In this document: positions 16,445 to 22,759 of the stretch, in pieces
Layout of the letters: the number at the start of each line of letters is the position of its first letter
How positions within the stretch are numbered: the first letter of the stretch is position 1
Notes under the pieces: generated by a model
Told to the model about the DNA's origin: nothing
Seen by the model: only the letters and a program-made list of their open reading frames with translations
The model's database searches: none
NCBI GenBank assembly: GCA_964496975.1
Contig: CAZCBN010000012.1
Location: 1-42,151, forward strand
DNA from: CAZCBN01 sp964496975
GTDB lineage: Bacteria; Planctomycetota; Phycisphaerae; Phycisphaerales; UBA1924
Direction of reading: 5' to 3'
DNA length: 42,151 nucleotides
Translations under genes and position numbers: made by a program

Positions 16445-16711
16445 ATGAGTGAAGTCTGTTTCGATACTCGCCGGAATCTTGCCTCCGCGATCAGGGAGCT
16501 GGGGAGGACGAAGGACGACCTGGAGGACCAGCGGGACCAGGCCGAGCTCATCCGCGTCGCGGCGCGATTTGTCGAGCGCTGCGACGACATCGACCTCATT
16601 CACAGTTGCTTCGGCGCGCCGGGCGACTGGGGGTACGACACGAAGATTGGTCAGTGCCTGTCGTGGCTGTATCGGACGAAGGCCCCGAAGCCTGGGCTGT
16701 TGAGCACGTGA
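16445..16711 (+). CDS. Small hypothetical phage protein
   Basis: 88 residues from ATG 16445, with AGGAG shortly upstream. I do not recognise the family. It reads as two or three helices with charged, heptad-like spacing (LGRTKDDLEDQRDQAELIRVAARFVERC), then GAPGDWGYDTKIGQCLSWLYRT. It sits between two hairpin regions, isolated from the next cluster. It is cytoplasmic, with no signal peptide or membrane segment. An early regulatory or recombination-accessory protein such as an excisionase is possible from position, but no HTH is visible. Confidence 0.65.
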   Translation: MSEVCFDTRRNLASAIRELGRTKDDLEDQRDQAELIRVAARFVERCDDIDLIHSCFGAPGDWGYDTKIGQCLSWLYRTKAPKPGLLST

Positions 16712-16718
16712 TCTCTGG

Positions 16719-16832
16719 AGCGGCGTGTAGCCGCTTCGCGCCGCCGCGTAACCGATGACCCGGCGGCGCTTCTTCGACGGGCGGCTTCGCCCGAGAACCG
16801 GCTGCGGAAACCCACAAGGGCCCGCAGCCTTT
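16719..16832 (+). other. Cluster of four successive stem-loops
   Basis: Starting 8 bases after a stop codon are four perfect inverted repeats. They are AGCGGC-gtgta-GCCGCT (16719-16735), GCGCCGCCG-N14-CGGCGGCGC (16738-16769), CGGGCG-gctt-CGCCCG (16778-16793) and GGCTGCGG...CCGCAGCC (16800-16829). The last has an inner CCC/GGG pair and is followed by TTT (16830-16832), like a terminator. Four hairpins in about 110 nt without a coding frame suggest a structured RNA or a compound terminator. Confidence 0.5.
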
Positions 16833-16905
16833 GCTCTCCCGCGGCGCGGGGTCTCTGGCCAGGCCCGGCGTCGCATTCACCGATCGACACAGCAAGGAGT
16901 GACGG

Positions 16906-17553
16906 ATGACCGACTTGGAGTTGTGCGTTCAGCATGGGATCGAAGAGTCGTTCAGGCACTGGTTCATGGGCGTGCTCGCGCGGGAAGTGCTGCGGATGAG
17001 CACAAAGGGAGCCAGCGACGACAGCGTCAAGATCGGCGACGCCCGCGACCGGATCGCCGGCATCCGTGCCGGCCTCGAGGCGTCGTCCTTTGGTGCTCAC
17101 GAGAACGTCCGCAGGACCATGCTGCGTGTGTGCGACGACACGTGCGCCTTCCTTGAGCCTCGACTTGACCCCCCGGGCACTTCGCTGGTGCATTTCAGCC
17201 GCATCCTACAGGCGTGCGAGACGCAGCTCGTCACGCGTGCCCGCGAGAGGATGGACGAGCTGAGGTCGCGTCTGTTTCAGGTCGCTGATGACATCGAGGT
17301 CCGCACGGCGATGGAGGTTGACGAGCTGGTGGCCAAGATGCGGGCCGCGAACATCGAGGCCGCGAGCACCGAGCCGCCGCCGGACGTCTCGCCTGCGACG
17401 GCTCTCGAGGCGTCGCTGGTCGAGCTGAGCGACGTTGCTGAGGTGTCACCGGACATCGCCTTCACCAACCGCGCTCTCCAGATGCAAGCAGACATCGACG
17501 CCGCCGACGCTCGTCGCCTTTCCGAGCTGAAGGCCGCGGGGTTGGTGGAATGA
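16906..17553 (+). CDS. Hypothetical phage early protein, mostly helical
   Basis: 215 residues from ATG 16906, with AAGGAG upstream. Family not recognised. It appears all-alpha: an N-terminal helical part with two cysteines (RRTMLRVCDDTCAFLEPRL), a long charged helix (ETQLVTRARERMDELRSRLFQVADDIEVRTAMEVDELVAKM) and a Pro-rich break (EPPPDVSP), then acidic helices. No membrane segment. It heads a run of six genes (16906-19008) that overlap by 4 or 8 nt and must be co-translated. The run lies directly before the replication gene. Confidence 0.7.
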   Translation: MTDLELCVQHGIEESFRHWFMGVLAREVLRMSTKGASDDSVKIGDARDRIAGIRAGLEASSFGAHENVRRTMLRVCDDTCAFLEPRLDPPGTSLVHFSRILQACETQLVTRARERMDELRSRLFQVADDIEVRTAMEVDELVAKMRAANIEAASTEPPPDVSPATALEASLVELSDVAEVSPDIAFTNRALQMQADIDAADARRLSELKAAGLVE

Positions 17554-17786
17554 CGCTCACACCTCCGCTGGTGCAGATCCAGTGGGACGCGCACGCCGAC
17601 TGGCACACCGTGCGCGTCCGCGGCTCGGATGGCACCTACGCCCTTGTCGCCGTGTGCCCGTCGCGCGCCGTCGCTGAGGCGATCGACGGGCTCGTGCTCT
17701 CGCTCGAGCACGGCGAGCCGACGCCGGCGATGGCGCTGCAACGCCTGGTCGCTGCGGCGCACCGGCAGGAGGTGCCGCGTGAGTGA
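17550..17786 (+). CDS. Small hypothetical phage protein
   Basis: 78 residues. ATG 17550 overlaps the previous stop as ATGA. The sequence is coherent: a beta-rich start (VQIQWDAHADWHTVRVRGSDG, YALVAVCPSRAVAEAID) and a helical end. It has the look of a small single-domain protein of alpha+beta type. No family recognised. Coupled on both sides, it belongs to the early operon. Confidence 0.65.
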   Translation: MTLTPPLVQIQWDAHADWHTVRVRGSDGTYALVAVCPSRAVAEAIDGLVLSLEHGEPTPAMALQRLVAAAHRQEVPRE

Positions 17787-18207
17787 TCTGTCGAACATTG
17801 GCCCTGTGACCCACGACGAGGCGTTTGGGGCCCTCAGGCGGTTTATGAACGCGTTCTTTCGGGCTGACGGCGAGCGGCCCAGAATCTCGATCCCGCCTCA
17901 GCCCAGAGACGATGACATTCGCCTTCGCGAGTACATCGGTCAGCAGCGTGCCAAGGACGCCGAGATCGAGCGATTGCGGTCTGAAAACGCCGCGCTCGAG
18001 GCGATGTTTCAGCACGAGATGGAAGAAACAGCGGTCGTGTGCGAGGCACTGGGAATCAACGCTCACGACGACTTCCCTGCAAACATGCGGATCGGCGAGG
18101 AAGTAGTGAGGCGAATCAAAGCGCTCGCGGCCCGCGTGGCGGAGTTAGAGACGCCGACGCACCGCGCGGCGTGGGAGGCGAAGCACGGGAAGGACGGTGC
18201 CGCGTGA
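17779..18207 (+). CDS. Hypothetical coiled-coil phage protein
   Basis: 142 residues. The GTG at 17779 overlaps the previous gene by 8 nt; a GGAGG stands just upstream, and this start is more plausible than any upstream frame extension. Residues about 48-85 are a clear heptad coiled coil (EYIGQQRAKDAEIERLRSENAALEAMF). HDDFPANMRIGEEVVRRIKALAARVAELE makes a second helical pair. Such coiled-coil proteins with gappy early context are common in phages. Function unknown. Confidence 0.65.
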   Translation: MSDLSNIGPVTHDEAFGALRRFMNAFFRADGERPRISIPPQPRDDDIRLREYIGQQRAKDAEIERLRSENAALEAMFQHEMEETAVVCEALGINAHDDFPANMRIGEEVVRRIKALAARVAELETPTHRAAWEAKHGKDGAA

Positions 18208-18416
18208 GTGACGCCACGCGACGCCCCGCCGGGCCTGATCGCCTCCGGTCCATGGACGTCAACCTGCTTCGGGCCATGCGTGACCTCTGCCCGAAGGTCG
18301 CTGGCGAGACGAGGACGTTCTCGGCGTTCGGCGAGTCGTTTGAGCTGACGCTGGTGTCTCGCAAGCGGCTCGATGCTGAGCTGGCGAGGCGCAAAGCGAG
18401 CGGAAGCCAATCGTGA
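18204..18416 (+). CDS. Small hypothetical phage protein
   Basis: 70 residues; GTG 18204 overlaps the previous TGA as GTGA. The body is SMDVNLLRAMRDLCPKVAGE followed by a beta-like strand (FSAFGESFELTLVSRKRL) and a basic helix. No family recognised, no membrane segment. Translationally coupled with both neighbours. Confidence 0.6.
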   Translation: MSDATRRPAGPDRLRSMDVNLLRAMRDLCPKVAGETRTFSAFGESFELTLVSRKRLDAELARRKASGSQS

Positions 18417-18736
18417 CGCTCAAGTGCCCCATCTGCGGCAGCCGAGTCCGCCCCGTCGAATCCGTCGCCCGCCAGCTCGGCGAGGTGTGCCGTGTTGTCG
18501 ATTTGCCCAAGGACCACTGGTTGGTGGTCGCCGTGTTCTGTTTCGTGATGCTGCGGCGGGGCGCGCACGAGACGGCGATCGCCGAAGCCCTTGAGATTTC
18601 CCCGCACACAGTGCGGCACCGCTCGCGCGAGTTGGCCAAGTTCCCTCTCAAAAGCCGCGTCAACGCCGGGGCGTTTCTCGGGCGGCAGCTGCGAACGCTC
18701 ATGGCCGCCGTCGATCGCGCACTGGAGCCTGGATGA
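18413..18736 (+). CDS. Zinc-ribbon plus helix-turn-helix protein
   Basis: 107 residues from GTG 18413 (GTGA overlap). The N terminus has a CPICGS knuckle. A partner Cys lies at GEVCRVVD, and a further Cys in VAVFCFVM is probably structural. Residues about 55-80 read as a LuxR/sigma-region-4-like helix-turn-helix: GAHETAIAEALEISPHTVRHRSRELAKF, which I split as AIAEALEISPHTVRHRS for the turn and recognition helix. It is the best candidate in the element for a DNA-binding regulator, although it does not look like CI or Cro. Early-operon position suits a switch or late-gene activator. This role is inferred. Confidence 0.65.
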   Translation: MTLKCPICGSRVRPVESVARQLGEVCRVVDLPKDHWLVVAVFCFVMLRRGAHETAIAEALEISPHTVRHRSRELAKFPLKSRVNAGAFLGRQLRTLMAAVDRALEPG

Positions 18737-19008
18737 GTCCTCCCCACGCCCACCCCCACGCCGTCGTCCCCGGGTCTCGCGTCCTGGTCGCTGATGCGGC
18801 CGGCGCTCCGCTGGCCCGGTCGGCGCTGGTGTTGCGGGTGGACGGTTCGGGGCGTCGGGTCATGGTTCACGAGGCCGGGCGGACCGACGCCCGGCCCGAA
18901 TGGGTCGATGACGCTCGCGTCGTCGAGGTCCTCCCGCCGCCACAAGCGCGGACGGGTAATCGAGTCCAGGCCGCGGCACAAGCCCGCGGCCTCCAACGCG
19001 GAGGCTGA
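18733..19008 (+). CDS. Hypothetical small beta-rich phage protein
   Basis: 91 residues from ATG 18733, overlapping the previous stop (ATGA). Short strands (SRVLVADAAGAPLARSALVLRVDGSGRRVMVHE, then EWVDDARVVEVLPPP) suggest a small SH3-like barrel. The end is disordered, rich in Gln, Ala and Gly. No family recognised. It is followed 5 bp later by the replication gene. Confidence 0.55.
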   Translation: MSPPHAHPHAVVPGSRVLVADAAGAPLARSALVLRVDGSGRRVMVHEAGRTDARPEWVDDARVVEVLPPPQARTGNRVQAAAQARGLQRGG

Positions 19009-19013
19009 GTTCG

Positions 19014-20072
19014 GTGCCCTCGATCGACCGTTCCACCCCAATACACATAGCCATGCGGGACGCCATGTTGCGCGAGGCGGCAGACATCAGCCGCGACGCC
19101 AACCTCCCGGCTGCCCAGGCACAAGTCCTGTTCACAGTCGTGGCATGGGGCCGGATGGGCGACGACGGCTGGTGCTGCGACACCACCAGGGCGGCCCTGT
19201 GCGCCACCCTGGGGTGCAACGAGCACCGCATCCGCAGAGCATCGCAGGGGCTGGCGCGGGCAGGCCTCCTGACGTACACGCCGGGGGACGGGCCGTGCTC
19301 GTCGCATTACCTCGTCGCGTGGCTGCCCGTCGGCTTCGGCCGGTTTACCGGGGTGGGTAGCGCCGGCGCTACCGGGAGGGGTAGCGCCGGCGCTACCGGG
19401 AGGGGTAGCGCCGGCGCTACCGGAGGGGTAGCGCCGGCGCTGCCCCTTCTTCCTTCTGAGTTCAGGAGAGCCCAAGCATCAGCAGGGACGGTGCGTCAAC
19501 TGCCGATCGGCGGGGGGCAAGGCCGTGCTGTTGCTGGCGGCTCTTCCGGGAGGCAGAAGACGCCGGCGGAAAGCCGCTGCCGGGCGATGCTCGAGCGTGC
19601 TCCGAGCTGGTGGCCGAGGGACAAGCCCTGGATCGACCCCGAGGTCGCCGACCAGCTCGCCGCGGCGTCGACGACAACCGTCGACGTCATCTCGGTCGCC
19701 CTGGATGACACCAGGCGGCGGGTGGGCCTCCGGAACCCGGCGGGGTGGCTGGTGGGCAAGATCCGCCAGCCGGACATGACCAGCGTGTACCGGGAGGCCG
19801 AAGCCCGCCGGCGCCGGGAGGAGCGAGCCGCCCAGGCCCCGCCAGAGGCCCCACGATCGGCTGAGGCGCGTCCGCCGGCAGAGGTGGAGCCTGACTACCA
19901 GGCCGAGCTGAGGCAGTGCCCTGATCTCGCGTCGCGGATCCCGGAGTTCGTCGCGGCCCAGTCTCCCTTCTGGCAGAGGTTCCTCGCGCGGAAGTCGCCC
20001 GAAGAGATCATCCACGGGGCGCACGTGGTGGGACTATGGCGGTGGTGCAAGCAACAAGGGCTGATTCCGTAG
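19014..20072 (+). CDS. Phage replication initiator-like protein (lambda O type layout)
   Basis: 352 residues from GTG 19014, with GGAG about 10 nt upstream. Residues about 15-105 look like a winged helix-turn-helix of the replication-protein type (LPAAQAQVLFTVVAWG; TRAALCATLGCNEHRIRRASQGLARAGLLTYT). Residues about 115-143 are encoded by four palindromic iterons and read as Gly-Ser-Ala-Gly-Ala-Thr repeats, a flexible linker. The C-terminal half (about 185-352) is helical and charged and ends in FWQRFLARKSPEEIIHGAHVVG. An N-terminal DNA-binding domain, origin repeats in the middle of the gene and a C-terminal partner-binding part match the design of lambda O. No similarity beyond that can be claimed without a search. 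An HTH regulator is the alternative. Confidence 0.65.
   Translation: MPSIDRSTPIHIAMRDAMLREAADISRDANLPAAQAQVLFTVVAWGRMGDDGWCCDTTRAALCATLGCNEHRIRRASQGLARAGLLTYTPGDGPCSSHYLVAWLPVGFGRFTGVGSAGATGRGSAGATGRGSAGATGGVAPALPLLPSEFRRAQASAGTVRQLPIGGGQGRAVAGGSSGRQKTPAESRCRAMLERAPSWWPRDKPWIDPEVADQLAAASTTTVDVISVALDDTRRRVGLRNPAGWLVGKIRQPDMTSVYREAEARRRREERAAQAPPEAPRSAEARPPAEVEPDYQAELRQCPDLASRIPEFVAAQSPFWQRFLARKSPEEIIHGAHVVGLWRWCKQQGLIP
19356..19444 (+). repeat. Four 18-bp palindromic iterons, candidate replication origin
   Basis: Copies at 19356-19373, 19380-19397, 19404-19421 and 19427-19444. The first three are identical and fully self-complementary, GGTAGCGCCGGCGCTACC; the fourth has one change (TGCC for TACC). 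Start-to-start distances are 24, 24 and 23 bp, so all face about the same side of the helix every two turns. They lie inside the initiator-like gene. The 50 bp that follow begin with a pyrimidine tract and are lower in GC (about 58%) than the neighbourhood, a possible unwinding region. Confidence 0.7.
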
Positions 20073-20088
20073 CCGACTGGAGGAGCAG

Positions 20089-22383
20089 ATGCCCGTCCCC
20101 CCCCCGAGCTTCTTCGTAGACCCGTTCGCCGCCATCGCGGCCGAGAGCGTCCGCATGGCGGCGGGCGGTCTGACGGCGGTTCCTACGCCCCCCACGCTCG
20201 TGCAGGCGTTGGCCTGGCCGACTCGGGTGCACATCGACCTCGACGCTCCGGCGAATGGCAACGGCACCGCGGCGAGCCCGTTCAACCGGCTCGACGCCGC
20301 CGGCCCCATCGGCAACCAGACGCTCGTGCTCATCGCCGGCGAGCACCACGCCGGGCTCAGCGGCGACGGGCTGTCCTATGCGGCGGGGGCCGTCACCTAC
20401 GTCGGTCACTGGCGTTCGGTCGATGGGACGAAGGCTCCTTGGCGGGCTGGGTTCTACGCGCAGGTCGCGGGGGCGGGCAGCGGCGTCGCATGGTCGGCGA
20501 CGCCGATCGCCGGGACGAGCGTCTACACGGCCGACGTGACGGCTCTGTTTGCCGAGCTTGCCGCGCTGCATCCCGCGTCGACGGCGACTGCCCCGGGCAC
20601 CGCCGGCACGGCGGGCGAGGGAACCGAGTGGGACGTGCAGCAGCTCAACCTCGGCGCGGTCCCGAAGTACGGCGTTCTGGGGCCGCCCGCGGTGGTCAAG
20701 CCCAGCAAGACCCAGCAGCCCAGCGGGGCCGCTCCCTGGCTGCTTGTGCCGCTTGGCCGCCACCCTCGAACGGGCAACCCCATCAACCCAAGCGCCGGAA
20801 CCATCGCGGCGCACGTGGCGACGATCGAGGCCGCTTCGTCTTCGGTCAGCACCGGCCGATGGTTTGTGTCCTGGGACTTGACCACGACGCCGGGCACCCG
20901 CCTGGCCACGCTCTACATGCGCCTCCCGGATGGGACGAGGCCGGGCGACACGCACGAGGTGCATCTCGCCGTCAACTGGACGGCGTCCAACCTGGCGCAC
21001 ATCGGGCTGCCGTTTGACGGCAACACCGCTCCCGCCGCCCAGACCATCCAGCCCCCCCACATCATGCACGTGCCGCGCGGGGTGGTGGGCGATCCCAACA
21101 CGCGGCGCGGGGCTCGCGTCGTCGAAGTCGGCGCCGGGGCCGCAAGCTCCACCCTCATCACCGAGGTCGTCACCTACGCCAACGGCGGCAGCGAGGAGAC
21201 GTTCGCCGTCATCAACGGCACCGGTTTCCTCGCCGCCATCAACGACGTGGCCGCCCACGGCTGCGGCGACGAAGGCGGCATCATGGTCACCGCGGCATCG
21301 GGCGGCGGCCAGTCCGTCGGCGACACGGTGTACCTGAACGGTCGCCTCTGGGGCATGACCGGCGTCACCGACATCGACGGGCACGCCGTGACGGACAACA
21401 CGCTCTGGCACAGCGGCGTGGTCATCGCTCCGCACGCGGGGACCAACTTCGCGCTCGTCGCCAACTTTCTCGGCGACCCGCGCGTCCTCAATCGCCTGGC
21501 GATGGACGTGTCCCGTGCGGCGCCGGCCATCACCGTCGAAGACCCCGATGCGTTCGCCGGTCGGTTCTTGTTCTCGCGTGTGGACCGGATCGGCAGCAAC
21601 CCCGGCGTTCTGTTCCGCAACACGGCCGCGCACGGCTCGGTCATCAATCCGGGCTCGGGCAACTCCGCGATCGCCATCGGCACGGGCGTCATGTTCAGCC
21701 TGTGCGCGTTCAATGTGGCCATCACGGGCACGGGCGCAGTGTTCCGGATGAGCGAGGACAACTCGCGGCTCTGGCTCATCAATTCGGCTTTCCAGGTGCC
21801 CAACGCCAACACGACGACGTTGATCGGCGTAAACGGTGCGATCGACGTGACCGTCAAGGTCATCGACACCACCGTCAGCAAAACGGGCGGGACCAATGCG
21901 ACGAACCGCAGCCTCATCCTGATCGGGGGCGTCCAGAGCAACGGTGTCACTTCCGCGCTGCCGAGCGGCACGACGATCGAAGCAGGCGCGACCGTGACGG
22001 TGATCGGCGGCGGCGGAACGGCAAACCGCATGGACCTGTTCGTCGGGCTCGGGTCGGGCGGGTCGCTGCTCGGCACCACGATTCCGGGCGGAGGCACGTT
22101 GGCGGGGGTCGTGACGGGCTCGTCGTTTGCTTTCGGCACAGGGGACAACCTGCGGCCGGCGGATGGCTCGGCGTACTTCATCCAGGCGAACGCGAGCAGC
22201 GCGTCGACCATCGACGTGGGGCTTGGGGAGACGCTCGCTGACTTCCGCGAGTTCGATGACGCTCTCTATGGGCCGTGGGGAGACGGAGATGTCGTCGCCC
22301 TCGGCCAATCAGCGGGCTCTGAGTCATTCGACGCGGGGTTCGCTGCGGGAATCGCCGCGGGAATGGTGCTCGGATCGGCGTGA
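20089..22383 (+). CDS. Large beta-helix-like protein, possible tailspike or receptor-binding protein
   Basis: 764 residues from ATG 20089, with GGAGGAG upstream. After a short start, IDLDAPANGNGTAASPFNRLDAA is the typical opening of a right-handed parallel beta-helix (pectate-lyase/tailspike style). The body has many short Ser/Thr/Asn/Gly-rich strands (for example NSAFQVPNANTTTLIGVNGAI and NTAAHGSVINPGSGNSAIAIG), few charged helices and almost no cysteines. The C terminus ends in a Gly/Ala helix (FDAGFAAGIAAGMVLG). No signal peptide, as expected for a virion protein. It lies between the replication and terminase genes, far from the tail block, which is unusual. Enzyme activity cannot be inferred. 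Confidence 0.6.
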   Translation: MPVPPPSFFVDPFAAIAAESVRMAAGGLTAVPTPPTLVQALAWPTRVHIDLDAPANGNGTAASPFNRLDAAGPIGNQTLVLIAGEHHAGLSGDGLSYAAGAVTYVGHWRSVDGTKAPWRAGFYAQVAGAGSGVAWSATPIAGTSVYTADVTALFAELAALHPASTATAPGTAGTAGEGTEWDVQQLNLGAVPKYGVLGPPAVVKPSKTQQPSGAAPWLLVPLGRHPRTGNPINPSAGTIAAHVATIEAASSSVSTGRWFVSWDLTTTPGTRLATLYMRLPDGTRPGDTHEVHLAVNWTASNLAHIGLPFDGNTAPAAQTIQPPHIMHVPRGVVGDPNTRRGARVVEVGAGAASSTLITEVVTYANGGSEETFAVINGTGFLAAINDVAAHGCGDEGGIMVTAASGGGQSVGDTVYLNGRLWGMTGVTDIDGHAVTDNTLWHSGVVIAPHAGTNFALVANFLGDPRVLNRLAMDVSRAAPAITVEDPDAFAGRFLFSRVDRIGSNPGVLFRNTAAHGSVINPGSGNSAIAIGTGVMFSLCAFNVAITGTGAVFRMSEDNSRLWLINSAFQVPNANTTTLIGVNGAIDVTVKVIDTTVSKTGGTNATNRSLILIGGVQSNGVTSALPSGTTIEAGATVTVIGGGGTANRMDLFVGLGSGGSLLGTTIPGGGTLAGVVTGSSFAFGTGDNLRPADGSAYFIQANASSASTIDVGLGETLADFREFDDALYGPWGDGDVVALGQSAGSESFDAGFAAGIAAGMVLGSA

Positions 22384-22410
22384 CCAAGTACCCTCACACG
22401 CCCCAAACTA

Positions 22411-22431
22411 AAGGGAACGGCCGCTCCCCTT
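22411..22431 (+). terminator. Weak hairpin after the beta-helix gene
   Basis: AAGGGA (22411-22416) can pair with TCCCCTT (22425-22431) with one bulged base around an 8-nt GC-rich loop. There is no T run. It could separate early and late transcripts. The rest of 22432-22516 is less GC-rich and may hold the late promoter, but no clear boxes are seen. Confidence 0.25.
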
Positions 22432-22516
22432 GAATCAACGGGTCCCTCCTGAAGGATCCGAGGACGTCATACCCGACGGAAATGCAGCAGACACACACAG
22501 ACTTTCTTTTCTCACG

Positions 22517-22759
22517 ATGGCCCGCACGCGCAACTACAAGCCTCGTGGTGAGCGATCGGAGTACGAAGAGCTCCTGGAGTCCATGCTGAACCGGTGTCTC
22601 GCTCGCGGCCTCTCTATCCGTCAGGAGCTCGCCGTCCTGGTGCACGCCTGGCTCGTCGAGGACGGCCAGTCGATCGACATCGCGGAGCAATCTCCGGACG
22701 TCGCCGGCGGCTCGGTCGCGGCCCGGGTGGTGGGCCCTACGAGTCGTGGCGAGCGCTGA
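22517..22759 (+). CDS. Hypothetical protein upstream of terminase, possible small terminase subunit
   Basis: 80 residues from ATG 22517, preferred over an upstream TTG at 22430 because the basic start MARTRNYKPRGERS is a natural N terminus. There is no good ribosome binding site. Two helices follow (YEELLESMLNRCLARGLSIRQELAVLVHAWL). It overlaps the terminase large subunit by 14 nt. Position suggests a small terminase or DNA-packaging accessory protein, but the sequence shows no recognisable HTH and the length is short for that role. Confidence 0.55.
   Translation: MARTRNYKPRGERSEYEELLESMLNRCLARGLSIRQELAVLVHAWLVEDGQSIDIAEQSPDVAGGSVAARVVGPTSRGER

Noticed and set aside
19356..19444. CRISPR-like array
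   Set aside because: Repeats are palindromic, separated by only about 6 bp and lie inside a coding gene, so they fit iterons and not CRISPR.
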